64,000 nt of DNA from Stutzerimonas chloritidismutans AW-1 (GCF_000495915.1 NZ_AOFQ01000046.1:1-64000), one strand, 5' to 3'; counted from the stretch's first letter, positions 8,007 through 16,525 are shown. Notes: generated by a model from the sequence alone, not told the origin. Translations and numbers: made by a program.

Positions 8007-8906
8007 CTAGAAATCGAGCAGCAGATAATGATCAACCAGCAGCGCGATGAACAGCGCGAACAGGTACCAGATGCTGAATTTGAAGGTCTTGATTGCCGCA
8101 TGTGGCCGGCTGTCGCGGTACAGCGCGATCGTCCAGTAGAGGAAGCGTGCACCCAGCAACGCTGCGGCGGCGAGGTACAGCGGGCCGCTCATGTGAATGG
8201 CGAACGGCATGAAGCTGACCGCCAGCAGCATCACCGTGTAGAGCAGGATATGCACCTTGGTGTAGTGCACGCCGTGGGTCACCGGCAGCATCGGCACGTT
8301 GACCTTGGCGTACTCGTCCTTGCGGTGAATCGCCAGCGCCCAGAAGTGCGGCGGCGTCCAGGCGAAGATGATCAGCACCAGCAGTAGCGGTTCGGCGGTG
8401 ACCTGGCCGGTCACCGCGACCCAGCCGAGCAGCGGCGGCGCGGCGCCGGCGAGTCCGCCGATGACGATGTTCTGCGGCGTGGCGCGTTTGAGAAAGCCGG
8501 TGTAGATCACCGCGTAGCCGATCAGCGAGGCCAGGGTCAGCCAGGCGGCGAGGGCATTGGTGAAGGTCAGCAGCAGGGCCAGCCCGCTGACGCCGAGGGC
8601 GAAGGCGAAGGTCAGTGCCGCCGCTGGCGAGACCCGGCCTTCGGCCAGGGGTCGCTTGTGGGTGCGGGCCATCACCGAATCGATCTGCCGGTCCACCACA
8701 TGGTTCACCGCCGCGGCGCCACCGGCACACAGGGCGATGCCCAGATTGCCGAACAGCAGCACCGTCCAGGGCACGCCGGCGCGGGTGGCGAGGAACATGC
8801 CCACCAGCGAGGTGATGAGCATCAGCAGCACCACCTTCGGCTTGGTCAGCTCCAGGTAGTCGCGCCAGCTGGCCTGGGCGCTGCGTTCGCTGAGTAGAGT
8901 CGCCAT
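8007..8906 (-). CDS. cyoE: Protoheme IX farnesyltransferase (heme O synthase)
   Basis: UbiA-family prenyltransferase (CyoE/CtaB), 299 aa with multiple membrane helices. It adds a farnesyl group to heme B to give heme O, the precursor of heme A for the oxidase encoded upstream. Visible motifs are ELTKPKVVLLMLITSLVGM, the first Asp-rich region NHVVDRQIDSVMARTHKRPL and the second region around HFWALAIHRKDEYAKVNVPM. Start: an AAGGAG site lies eight bases before the ATG at 8906. The frame stays open some 700 bases further upstream, but that stretch overlaps the heme A synthase gene in another frame and is not coding. Confidence 0.96.
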   Translation of the reverse strand: MATLLSERSAQASWRDYLELTKPKVVLLMLITSLVGMFLATRAGVPWTVLLFGNLGIALCAGGAAAVNHVVDRQIDSVMARTHKRPLAEGRVSPAAALTFAFALGVSGLALLLTFTNALAAWLTLASLIGYAVIYTGFLKRATPQNIVIGGLAGAAPPLLGWVAVTGQVTAEPLLLVLIIFAWTPPHFWALAIHRKDEYAKVNVPMLPVTHGVHYTKVHILLYTVMLLAVSFMPFAIHMSGPLYLAAAALLGARFLYWTIALYRDSRPHAAIKTFKFSIWYLFALFIALLVDHYLLLDF

Positions 8907-8923
8907 GGGGGTTCTCCTTGTGG

Positions 8924-9979
8924 TCATGCGCGGGGCAGATCGAGCTGCCCCGTCGTGTTCGAAATCGATGCTGGCTCGGTTTGCCGGGCGGCATGTGGAG
9001 GCTGGCGCAGCCGGTAATTGACCAGTACCAGCACCAGCAGCAGCGCGGCACCGCCGCCGTTGTGCGCTACGGCGACCGCCAGCGGCAGGTTGAGCAGCAC
9101 GTTGCTGATGCCCAGCCCGACCTGCAGCGCCAGCGCGGCGATGAGCAGCCCCGCCAGCCGGCCGAGTCCGCGGCGCATGAGCATTGCGGCCAGCAGCAGC
9201 AACACCAGCGTCACGCACAGCGCGCCGATGCGGTGGCTGACATGGATGGCCGTGCGCGCCTCGCCATAGAGCAGGCCGCCGAGGTAATTCGGGCCGATGT
9301 CGTGGTGGGTCAGGTTGAAGGCGTTGGCGAAGTCCATCCGTGGCCACCATTCGCCATGGCAGGTGGGGAAGTCGGTGCAGGCGACGGCCGCATAGTTGCT
9401 GCTGACCCAGCCGCCGAGCGCGATCTGGACGATCACCGCGAGCATGGCGATGCCGGCGAATTTGCGCAGACGACCGTCTACGGCCGGCAACGGAGCAAGT
9501 GCACCGGACAGCCGCAGGCACAGCAGAAACAGCAGGCTGAGGGTGGTGAAGCCGCCGAGCAGGTGCGCGGTAACCACCTGAGGCCAGAGCTGCAGGGTCA
9601 CTGTCCACATGCCGAAGATCGCCTGGGCGATGACCACCGCGAGCAGTAGCAGCGGCAACTTCACCGGCTGCCCGCGTTGGCCGCGACGGCGTATCGCCTG
9701 CGCCGCCATGGCGAGAATCACCAGCCCCAGCGCGCCGGCGAAGTAGCGATGGATCATCTCGTTCCAGCCCTTGGTCACTTCCAGTGGCGCCTCGGGAAAG
9801 CGCAGCGCGGCGAGGTTCTGCTTGTGCTCGCTCATGGGCACGGCGAGAAAACCGTAGCAGCCTGGCCAGTCAGGGCAGCCGAGGCCGGCGTGGGTCAACC
9901 GCGTATAGGCACCGAGCAGCACGACCACCACCGCCAGCAGCGTGGCGATCAGGGCGAGGCGGTATCCGGGTTTGGCCAT
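8924..9979 (-). CDS. ctaA: Heme A synthase (COX15/CtaA)
   Basis: Eight-helix inner-membrane protein, 351 aa, converting heme O to heme A. It starts with the type-2 COX15 N-terminus (LGAYTRLTHAGLGCPDWPGCYG). Conserved heme-ligand histidines lie in EMIHRYFAGALG, in THDIGPNYLGG-like context (LTHHDIGPNYLG) and in HVSHRIGAL. A cysteine pair in the periplasmic loop (CTDFPTCHGEW) is also visible. An AAGGAG site precedes the ATG. It lies 17 bp upstream of the heme O synthase gene, and the two are surely co-transcribed. Confidence 0.96.
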   Translation of the reverse strand: MAKPGYRLALIATLLAVVVVLLGAYTRLTHAGLGCPDWPGCYGFLAVPMSEHKQNLAALRFPEAPLEVTKGWNEMIHRYFAGALGLVILAMAAQAIRRRGQRGQPVKLPLLLLAVVIAQAIFGMWTVTLQLWPQVVTAHLLGGFTTLSLLFLLCLRLSGALAPLPAVDGRLRKFAGIAMLAVIVQIALGGWVSSNYAAVACTDFPTCHGEWWPRMDFANAFNLTHHDIGPNYLGGLLYGEARTAIHVSHRIGALCVTLVLLLLAAMLMRRGLGRLAGLLIAALALQVGLGISNVLLNLPLAVAVAHNGGGAALLLVLVLVNYRLRQPPHAARQTEPASISNTTGQLDLPRA

Positions 9980-10031
9980 CGGTTTCTCCTTGGGCGGCCA
10001 GTTTGGGACCCCAGCGAAGCGGCAGAGTGCG

Positions 10032-10610
10032 TCAGCCGATCTGCGAGATCTTCAGCAGGTATTTCAGGTCATCGAGGATTGCCTTGCCGTCGGCTTCGGC
10101 GTCGTATCGCAGCACCAGGTTGCCGTGCGGATCGACGATCCAAAGCTGCGGCGTGGCCGGTGCTTCGGGGTTGCGGGCATACACGCCGGCGTCGAGGCCA
10201 TGGCGTTGCAATTGCGGATACTCGCGACGCAGGCGTTGCTCGTAGGCCTCGTCCAGAGCGGTGGCGCTGGCCAGGGCGTGGCCGGCGCGGGCGGCTTCGC
10301 GAGCCAGGCCGATATTGATCTGGCGGGCCAGGTAGACCAGCTGCTGACACTGCGTTTCGCAGCCCTGCGGGGCGGTGACCAGCAGCTCCCAGCGCCGTTC
10401 GGAGTCGGCTGCAGTCACGCCGATGGCTGCGCGGTCCTGGCCGTTGGCGATCAGCACGCCGTCGTAGCTGCGGGTCTGCGGAACCCAGAAGCCGAAGCGA
10501 TACATCGCCGACGCCAGCAGCATCGGGCCGAGTACCACGGCGATTATCAGCAGCAGTTGCAGCCGGCCACGACCGCGCTTCGGCTCACGGCCGGCAAGGG
10601 TTGGATTCAT
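10032..10610 (-). CDS. SCO-like membrane-anchored thioredoxin-fold protein of the cox locus
   Basis: The product is 192 aa, from ATG 10610, with a basic N-terminus (EPKRGRGR) and one hydrophobic anchor (LQLLLIIAVVLGPMLLASAMY). The soluble part looks like a diverged SCO domain: CETQC gives a CxxxC at C84-C88, the same spacing and position as in the true SCO1 at 7350. The segment IVDPHGNLVLRYD aligns with the SCO segment VDHSGNLVLI and includes a His near 162. It corresponds by position to PA0111 of P. aeruginosa, usually annotated hypothetical. It lies between SURF1, with which it overlaps by 26 bp, and heme A synthase, so an oxidase assembly role (copper or thiol redox) is a reasonable inference. 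Confidence 0.88.
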   Translation of the reverse strand: MNPTLAGREPKRGRGRLQLLLIIAVVLGPMLLASAMYRFGFWVPQTRSYDGVLIANGQDRAAIGVTAADSERRWELLVTAPQGCETQCQQLVYLARQINIGLAREAARAGHALASATALDEAYEQRLRREYPQLQRHGLDAGVYARNPEAPATPQLWIVDPHGNLVLRYDAEADGKAILDDLKYLLKISQIG

Positions 10611-11322
10611 CGTTGTCACTGTGCTTCTCCCGTGCCTGATGCACGCCGAAGTAGATGAACAGCGCCAGCAGGGCGGCAGCCATGGCAAACCACTGCACGG
10701 CGTAGCCCAGATGCTGCGACGGGCGCATGCTGGTGATCGCCCAATCGGCGCGGTAGGCGCTGGGGCCGGGCTCCAGACGCAATTCATGGATCACGCCTTC
10801 GCGGCCGGCCTGCTGCCACATCGCCTCGATGTCGACGTGGTTGATCAGGCGCGGCCAGCCCTCGGCCGTGCGGTGGCTGAAGATGAACGGCTTTCCTGGC
10901 GGTACGTAGACCCAGGCAGCGAGCTTCAAAGACTGCGCTGGTGTATCGAAGGCCGGCGGCACGCGGCGATCGGGCCAGGGAATCCAGCCGCGGTTGACCA
11001 TTACCCAACGGTCGCTGAGCTCGTCATGAAAGGGCTGCAGCAGCTCTACGCCAACCTGGCCGTCACGGGTGCGGCTGTCGAGCAGGAAGCTGTGCTCGGC
11101 ATCGAAACGACCCTGCAGATGCACGCGGGAAAAGGCCGGCTGGGCGCTGCTTTCGATCTGCTCCGGTGACAGCGGCGCAGCTTGCTGCCTCGCCTCCTGG
11201 CGCTCCAGCAGCTCGCGCTTCTGCTCGCCACGTTCCAGCTGCCAGAAGCCCAGCCACACCAGCACCGGCAGCAGGGCCAGCACCAGCAGGGTCGGCAGCA
11301 GCCCGGGCCTGAAGCCGCTCAT
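10585..11322 (-). CDS. SURF1/Shy1 family cytochrome oxidase assembly protein
   Basis: The product is 245 aa. The ATG at 11322 begins just before the first helix (LLPTLLVLALLPVLVWLGFW), which carries the SURF1 hallmark WQLERGEQKRELL at its end. The periplasmic domain includes RVHLQGRFDAEHSFLLDSR and VMVNRGWIPW, both typical. The second helix (AVQWFAMAAALLALFIYFG) closes the protein. SURF1 helps heme A insertion into subunit I. The frame continues 63 codons upstream, but that part overlaps the divergent DUF2909 gene and is rejected. Confidence 0.94.
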   Translation of the reverse strand: MSGFRPGLLPTLLVLALLPVLVWLGFWQLERGEQKRELLERQEARQQAAPLSPEQIESSAQPAFSRVHLQGRFDAEHSFLLDSRTRDGQVGVELLQPFHDELSDRWVMVNRGWIPWPDRRVPPAFDTPAQSLKLAAWVYVPPGKPFIFSHRTAEGWPRLINHVDIEAMWQQAGREGVIHELRLEPGPSAYRADWAITSMRPSQHLGYAVQWFAMAAALLALFIYFGVHQAREKHSDNDESNPCRP

Positions 11323-11354
11323 GGCCGGCAGCCTGATGTGTCGATACGGCTGGC

Positions 11355-11395
11355 TATACTCCACCCCCAATACCCCTGTCGTGGAATCGCTCATG
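11355..11395 (+). promoter_or_regulatory. Possible promoter of the DUF2909 gene
   Basis: A good -10 hexamer, TATACT, lies at 11355-11360, with only a weak -35 (CTGATG) 16 bases upstream. It sits in the 70-bp gap between divergent SURF1 and DUF2909. Tentative. Confidence 0.3.
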
Positions 11396-11596
11396 CTCAA
11401 GGCGGCGATCGTTCTGTTGTTAGTGGCCACGCTGGTCAGTCTGTTCAGTGGGTTGTTCTTCCTGGTCAGGGACGAGGGCCGCACCTCCCGTGTGATCACG
11501 GCTCTGTTCATCCGGGTCAGCCTCAGCGCACTGACCGTTGCGCTGATCGGCTGGGGTTTCTATACGGGGCAGCTGCGCCCCGCCTTTGGTTTCTGA
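11393..11596 (+). CDS. DUF2909 small twin-transmembrane protein
   Basis: A 67-aa protein with two hydrophobic helices (AAIVLLLVATLVSLFSGLFFLV and SLSALTVALIGWGFYTG) joined by a charged loop (RDEGRTSRV). This is the DUF2909 pattern seen in cox clusters of Pseudomonas (PA0109 position). It lies on the opposite strand to all other genes of the locus, between SURF1 and subunit III, and ends four bases from the subunit III stop codon. Its function is unknown; a small accessory or assembly factor of the oxidase is the usual guess. Confidence 0.85.
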   Translation: MLKAAIVLLLVATLVSLFSGLFFLVRDEGRTSRVITALFIRVSLSALTVALIGWGFYTGQLRPAFGF

Positions 11597-11600
11597 TTCG

Positions 11601-12497
11601 CTAGATCACATAGACGAAGACGAACAGCGCGATCCACACCACGTCGACGAAGTGCCAGTACCAGGCCGCTGCCTCGAAACCGAAGTGCTGTTCAGGGCTG
11701 AAGTGCCCGCGCAGGATGCGCACCAGCATCACCGTGAGGATGATCGCGCCCATGGTCACGTGGGCACCGTGAAAGCCCGTAAGCATGAAGAAGGTCGCGC
11801 CGTAGATGCCCGAGCCCAGGGTCAGCCCCAGTTCGGTGTAGGCATGTACGTACTCCTCGATCTGCAGGACCAGGAACGCGGCGCCGAGCAGCACGGTCAG
11901 CGCCAGGCCGATCTTCAGATGCTGGCGATTGTTCTTGCGCAGCGCGTGGTGCGCCCAGGTCAGGGTGAAGCTGGAGCTGACCAGCAGGATGGTGTTGATC
12001 AGCGGCAGGCCCCAGGCACTGATGGTGCCTTCCGGTGCCGGATAGAGCTTGGGATCTGGGGTGTTGAGCAGCGGCCAGGTGTATTCGAAGCCGGGCCAGA
12101 GCATGTTGCTGATGCCCTTGTCGCCTTCGCCGGCCAGCCAGGGGCCGGCCCAGTAGCGGATGTAGAACAGCGCGCCGAAGAAGGCGAGGAAGAACATCAC
12201 CTCCGAGAAGATGAACCAGCTCATGCCCCAGCGGAACGAGCGGTCCATCTGTGCGCTGTACAGCCCGGCGCGGCTTTCCTTCACCACGGCGCCGAACCAG
12301 CCGAACATCATGTAGGCGATCAGCAGCGCGCCGACGAAGAAGATCATCGGCCCGCTGGACTCGTCACGCCCGGCTTTCAGGTCGTTGAACCAGCTGCCCA
12401 GGCCGTAGAAGGTGACCAGCAGGGCGATTGTGGCGATGATCGGCCATTTGCTCTGATCAGGAACGTAATACTGCTCGTGGGTGGTCTGTTGGCTCAT
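11601..12497 (-). CDS. coxC: Cytochrome c oxidase subunit III (aa3 type)
   Basis: Seven-helix subunit III of the aa3 terminal oxidase, 298 aa from the ATG at 12497. Recognisable parts are YYVPDQSKWP at the N-terminus, SEVMFFLAFFGALFY, SSFTLTWAHHAL, EEYVHAYTELGLTLGSGIYGATFFMLTGFHGAHV (broken here for description) and the C-terminal WHFVDVVWIALFVFVYVI. The start overlaps the CtaG stop (ATGA), so translation is coupled. The frame is open 64 codons further upstream but runs inside ctaG. Confidence 0.97.
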   Translation of the reverse strand: MSQQTTHEQYYVPDQSKWPIIATIALLVTFYGLGSWFNDLKAGRDESSGPMIFFVGALLIAYMMFGWFGAVVKESRAGLYSAQMDRSFRWGMSWFIFSEVMFFLAFFGALFYIRYWAGPWLAGEGDKGISNMLWPGFEYTWPLLNTPDPKLYPAPEGTISAWGLPLINTILLVSSSFTLTWAHHALRKNNRQHLKIGLALTVLLGAAFLVLQIEEYVHAYTELGLTLGSGIYGATFFMLTGFHGAHVTMGAIILTVMLVRILRGHFSPEQHFGFEAAAWYWHFVDVVWIALFVFVYVI

Positions 12498-13069
12498 TGC
12501 AGACTCTCCTTGGCCGGGGCCGATGTGGCGTTGACGGCCACCGGCGGCTGGCGGGACGTGATGTCGAACAGCGTGTAGGCAAGGGTCAGGTTGTGCACGT
12601 CGGCGGGTAGGTCGCGATCGACGATGAAGCGCACCGGCATTTCGATGCGCTCGCCCGGTTGCAAGACCTGCTGGGTGAAGCAGAAGCATTCGGTCTTGTG
12701 GAAGTAGGCCGCCGCCCGCGACGGCGAGACGCTGGGGATCGCCTGCGCGGTCATCGGCTTGTCGGTCGGGTTGTAGGCGACGAAACGAATCTCCTGGCTG
12801 GCGCCCGGGTGCACGCTGAGCTGGTCAGCCAGCGGGCCGAACTCCCAGCTCATGCCGGCGGCGTTGGTGGCGAGGAACTGCACCCGCACCGCCCGCGCCG
12901 CGTCGGCGCTCTGCGAGCCGGTGTAGGCGCCGGCGGTCTTGCCGTTGATGCCGAACGCCTGGCACATGACGTCGTAGATCGGCACCAGCAAGAAGCCGAA
13001 ACCGAACATGCCGACCACGACGAACAGCAGGCGGCGGACCAGGCGCCGCGTGGGCAGGGACTCGTTCAT
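12494..13069 (-). CDS. ctaG: Cytochrome c oxidase assembly protein CtaG/Cox11
   Basis: Membrane-anchored copper chaperone that delivers copper to CuB of subunit I; 191 aa. An N-terminal anchor (LLFVVVGMFGFGFLLVPIYDVMCQAFG) includes the conserved YDVMC. The periplasmic beta-domain contains the Cox11 copper motif CFCF (KTECFCFTQQVLQPGE). The ATG at 13069 has a GGAGGC-type ribosome-binding site. It lies between subunit I and subunit III, as in other proteobacterial ctaDGE operons. Confidence 0.96.
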   Translation of the reverse strand: MNESLPTRRLVRRLLFVVVGMFGFGFLLVPIYDVMCQAFGINGKTAGAYTGSQSADAARAVRVQFLATNAAGMSWEFGPLADQLSVHPGASQEIRFVAYNPTDKPMTAQAIPSVSPSRAAAYFHKTECFCFTQQVLQPGERIEMPVRFIVDRDLPADVHNLTLAYTLFDITSRQPPVAVNATSAPAKESLQ

Positions 13070-13133
13070 GGCAGCCTCCCCGATCGAGGGTTGCGGGCGG
13101 CCCGGCAACCTCCGGTCACACCCCGATGCATGC

Positions 13134-14771
13134 TCACGGCGTCAGCTCCCCGCCGGTGCCCTTGCGGTGCTCGTGCACATGGCTCATGTCCGGCGGCACC
13201 TGGAAGGTGTGGTAAGGCGCCGGCGAGGGCACGCTCCATTCCAGTCCCTCTGCGCCGTCCCATGGCTTGGCCGGTGCGGGTGCGCCGCCGCGGATGCACT
13301 TGATGACGATGAACAGGAACAAGAGCTGGGTGGCGCCGAACATGAAGGCGCCGACGCTGGAGACCATGTTGAAGTTGGCGAACATCATGTTGTAGTCGGG
13401 GATGCGTCGCGGCATGCCGGCCAGGCCGACGAAGTGCATCGGAAAGAACGCCAGGTTCATGCCGATGAAGCTCATCCAGAAATGCAGCTTGGCCAGGGTT
13501 TCGTCGTACATGTGCCCGGTCCACTTCGGCAGCCAGTAGTAGGCCGAGGCGAAGATGCCGAAGATCGCCCCGGGCACCAGCACGTAGTGGAAGTGCGCCA
13601 CCACGAAGTAGGTGTCGTGGTACTGGAAGTCCGCGGGCGCGATGGCCAGCATCAGCCCGGAGAAACCGCCGATGGTGAAGAGGATGACGAAAGCCACCGC
13701 GAACAGCATCGGCGCCTCGAATGTCAGCGAGCCGCGCCACATCGTCGATACCCAGTTGAACACCTTCACCCCGGTGGGCACGGCGATCAGCATGGTGGCG
13801 TACATGAAGAACAGCTCGCCGGTCAGCGGAATGCCGACGGTGAACATGTGGTGCGCCCAGACGATGAACGAGAGAAAGGCGATGGCGCCGGTGGCATAGA
13901 CCATCGAGGTGTAGCCGAACAGCGGCTTGCGGCTGAACGCCGGGATGATCGAGCTGACCGCGCCGAAGGCCGGCAGGATCATGATGTACACCTCGGGATG
14001 GCCGAAGAACCAGAACACGTGCTGGAACAGCACCGGGTCGCCGCCACCGGCCGCGCTGAAGAAGCTGGTGCCGAAGTGGATGTCCATCAGCATCATGGTC
14101 ACCACGCCCGCCAGCACCGGCATCACCGCGATCAAGAGGAAGGCGGTGATCAGCCAGGTCCAGACGAACAGCGGCATCTTCATCAGCGTCATGCCTGGCG
14201 CGCGCAGGTTGAGGATGGTGGCGATCACGTTGATCGCGCCCATGATCGAGCTGATGCCCATCAGGTGGATGGCAAAGATGAAGAAGGTCACCGACTCCGG
14301 CGCGTAGGTCGTCGACAGCGGCGCATAGAAGGTCCAGCCGAAGTTCGGCCCGCCGCCTTCCATGAACAGCGTCGAGACCAGCAGGCCGAAGGCCGCCGGT
14401 AGCAGCCAGAAGCTGAAGTTGTTCATCCGTGGCAGCGCCATGTCCGGCGCGCCGATCATCAGCGGGATCATCCAGTTGGCCAGGCCGACGAAGGCCGGCA
14501 TTACTGCGCCGAACACCATGATCAGGCCGTGCATGGTGGTCATCTGGTTGAAGAATTCCGGCTGCACGATCTGCAGGCCCGGCTGGAACAGCTCGGCGCG
14601 GATCACCATGGCCATCGAGCCACCGAGCAGGAAGGCGCAGAAGCTGAACCACAGGTACATCGAGCCGATGTCCTTGTGATTGGTGGTCAGCAGCCAGCGC
14701 GAGAGACCCTGGGCCGGGCCGTGGTGGTGGTCATGTCCGGCATGACCATGATCGTCGATCACTGCACTCAT
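13134..14771 (-). CDS. coxA: Cytochrome c oxidase subunit I (aa3 type)
   Basis: Catalytic heme-copper oxidase subunit, 545 aa and twelve helices. Motifs: TTNHKDIGSMYLWFSF at the first helix, HGLIMVFGAVMP (low-spin heme His), FGHPEVYIMILP (CuB His and cross-linked Tyr), WAHHMFTVG (CuB His pair) and VVAHFHYVLVPG (heme ligands). Proton-channel residues are in the usual contexts. The N-terminus is His-rich (DDHGHAGHDHHHG). ATG 14771 with an AAGAGGA site is preferred over a GTG one codon upstream. It follows subunit II by 12 bp. Confidence 0.98.
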   Translation of the reverse strand: MSAVIDDHGHAGHDHHHGPAQGLSRWLLTTNHKDIGSMYLWFSFCAFLLGGSMAMVIRAELFQPGLQIVQPEFFNQMTTMHGLIMVFGAVMPAFVGLANWMIPLMIGAPDMALPRMNNFSFWLLPAAFGLLVSTLFMEGGGPNFGWTFYAPLSTTYAPESVTFFIFAIHLMGISSIMGAINVIATILNLRAPGMTLMKMPLFVWTWLITAFLLIAVMPVLAGVVTMMLMDIHFGTSFFSAAGGGDPVLFQHVFWFFGHPEVYIMILPAFGAVSSIIPAFSRKPLFGYTSMVYATGAIAFLSFIVWAHHMFTVGIPLTGELFFMYATMLIAVPTGVKVFNWVSTMWRGSLTFEAPMLFAVAFVILFTIGGFSGLMLAIAPADFQYHDTYFVVAHFHYVLVPGAIFGIFASAYYWLPKWTGHMYDETLAKLHFWMSFIGMNLAFFPMHFVGLAGMPRRIPDYNMMFANFNMVSSVGAFMFGATQLLFLFIVIKCIRGGAPAPAKPWDGAEGLEWSVPSPAPYHTFQVPPDMSHVHEHRKGTGGELTP

Positions 14772-14783
14772 CACCGAATCCTC

Positions 14784-15917
14784 TTACTGGGTGGCTTCTT
14801 CGGCCTGTTTGAAGTCGAGCACGTCTTTCGGCGTGACCATTTCGCCGGTCTCGTTGCCCCAGGCGTTGCGCTCGTAGGTGATGACCGCGGCCAGGTCGAC
14901 TTCCGACAGCTGCTTGCCGAAGGCCGCCATGGCGGTGCCCGGCTTGCCGTTGACGACGATGTCGATGTGCGCCTCGATGTCGCCGGTGGCGATGGCCGAG
15001 CCTTTGAGGGCCGGGAACATCGGCGGGATGCCTTCGCCGCCGGCCTGGTGGCAGGACGCGCAAGCGGTCTGGTAGACCTTCTCGCCGTGCGCGGAGAGCT
15101 CTTCCAGCGTCCAGTCCTTGCTGGTCAGTTCAGCCACCTTGGCGGCCTCTGCTTTCTTCTCGCCGAGCCAGGCGGCGTAGTCCTCGGCGGACTTGACCTC
15201 CACCACCACCGGCATGAAGCCGTGGTCCTTGCCGCACAGCTCGGTGCACTGGCCGCGGTAGATGCCGGGCTCTTCGACGCGGGTCCAGGATTCGTTGATG
15301 AAGCCGGGGATGGCGTCCTTCTTCACCGCCAGATCCGGCACCCACCAGGAGTGGATGACGTCTGCCGCGGTGATCAGGAAGCGCACCTTGGCGCCGGCGG
15401 GAATCACCAGCGGCTCGTCGACTTCCAGCAGGTAGTTTTCGCCCTTGGGCGCCTGGTTGTTGATCTGCTCGCGCGGCGTGGTGAGGTTGCTGAAGAACTC
15501 CACGTCCTCGCCCAGATACTTGTAGTGCCACTTCCACTGGTAGCCGGTGATCTGCACGTCGACGTCCGATTCGCTGGAGTCGTAGATGTGGATCAGCGTG
15601 CGCGTCGCCGGGATCGCCATGCCCACCAGGATCAGTAGCGGGATGACCGTCCAGAGCACCTCGACGCGGGTGTTTTCGTGGAAGTGAGCGGAATGCTGAC
15701 GCTTGGAGCGGCGGTGCGCGACCATCGACCAGATCATCACGCCGAATACCAGCACGCCGATGACCACACAGATCCAGAAGATCGTCATGTGCAGATCGAA
15801 CACCGAACGGCTGACGTCGGTGGCGCCGGAGCGCATGTTCACGTCCCAGGCCGCCTGGGCCTGGCCAAATATTGCCGAAAGCCCAAGCCCCATCCAGATG
15901 CATGGATGTCGAGACAT
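14784..15917 (-). CDS. coxB: Cytochrome c oxidase subunit II fused to a cytochrome c domain
   Basis: The product is 377 aa. A signal-like N-terminus is followed by two helices, then the cupredoxin domain with the aromatic stretch GYQWKWHYKY. The CuA ligands are H189 and C224, E226, C228, H232, M235 (CTELCGKDHGFM). The C-terminal extension is a class I cytochrome c with CASCH at 286-290 and a likely Met ligand near 330 (GTAMAAFG), making this a caa3-type electron entry subunit. It is first gene of the coxBA-ctaG-coxC run. The ATG at 15917 has a plausible AGGGGA ribosome-binding site. Confidence 0.97.
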   Translation of the reverse strand: MSRHPCIWMGLGLSAIFGQAQAAWDVNMRSGATDVSRSVFDLHMTIFWICVVIGVLVFGVMIWSMVAHRRSKRQHSAHFHENTRVEVLWTVIPLLILVGMAIPATRTLIHIYDSSESDVDVQITGYQWKWHYKYLGEDVEFFSNLTTPREQINNQAPKGENYLLEVDEPLVIPAGAKVRFLITAADVIHSWWVPDLAVKKDAIPGFINESWTRVEEPGIYRGQCTELCGKDHGFMPVVVEVKSAEDYAAWLGEKKAEAAKVAELTSKDWTLEELSAHGEKVYQTACASCHQAGGEGIPPMFPALKGSAIATGDIEAHIDIVVNGKPGTAMAAFGKQLSEVDLAAVITYERNAWGNETGEMVTPKDVLDFKQAEEATQ

Positions 15918-16120
15918 TGCGGGTTCCCCTTATGATTCTTGTTATCCCGCCGACCGCCATCGCACCGCCGAAAATCGGCTGGCCGGGGAAACCATTCCCG
16001 TCATGCCAGCTACGTTTTCGATCGGTCCGATTCTGCCCAACGCCACCCGCGAAACGCTCGCTGGCGACATGGACGCTTGCACGCGCAGTCGGAACTCAAT
16101 CAGGTACGCCTACGATTCGG

Positions 16121-16148
16121 AGTATAGACAGCGATCCCACTCTGGCAA
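16121..16148 (-). promoter_or_regulatory. coxB: Candidate sigma-70 promoter of the coxBA operon
   Basis: Reading the minus strand, TTGCCA (16148-16143) and TATACT (16126-16121) are separated by 16 bases. The start would fall near 16114, leaving a leader of about 200 bases before coxB. The gap 15918-16149 holds no gene and no other signal I could identify. Confidence 0.5.
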
Positions 16149-16149
16149 T

Positions 16150-16416
16150 TTAAGCGCGGGGCGCGTCTGGCTCGGGCTGTGTGGGGGCATCGTTCTTCTT
16201 CACCCCACGCAGGTTCATCAGCGCCAGGCAGACCTGCAGGGTGATCAGCGCCCAGGCCTCGGCGTGCCAGCCCCAGATCACCCAGAGCAGGTTGCTCAGC
16301 AGAAAACAGCAGAAGCCGACGAAGCGCCGGCCGGGCTGCAGCGAGCCGATCAGCCAGGCGGCGATCACCGTGACCACCATGGCCGGCCATTGCAGCAGAT
16401 CGATATAGACGTCCAA
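16150..16416 (-). CDS. Small two-helix membrane protein of unknown function
   Basis: The predicted product is 88 aa (DVYIDLLQWPAMVVTVIAAW...). The start is a TTG at 16416 with a perfect GGAGG site six bases upstream; the ATG codons further up the open frame lack ribosome-binding sites. Two or three hydrophobic segments are visible (WPAMVVTVIAAWLIGSL; FVGFCCFLLSNLLWVIWGWH; AWALITLQVCLALMNLRGV), followed by a charged Pro-rich tail. It occupies the PA0104 position between the SulP transporter and coxB. No function is known to me. The tail overlaps the region of the coxB promoter. Confidence 0.75.
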   Translation of the reverse strand: MDVYIDLLQWPAMVVTVIAAWLIGSLQPGRRFVGFCCFLLSNLLWVIWGWHAEAWALITLQVCLALMNLRGVKKNDAPTQPEPDAPRA

Positions 16417-16525
16417 TTCAATCCTCCAGAAGCGCCGGCAGCGCATGGGCTTACCCGATGCGCTGCCGGCTAGATGCACGTTGTGCATGGTCGTGTCTGA
16501 AAGATGAGGGGGCTGGTCGCCCTGA

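Noticed and set aside
8907-9608. Possible N-terminal extension of heme O synthase, which would give a 533-aa fusion protein.
   Set aside because: The extension lies in another frame of the heme A synthase gene and is rich in Arg/Pro as expected for a shadow; the ATG at 8906 has a perfect ribosome-binding site.
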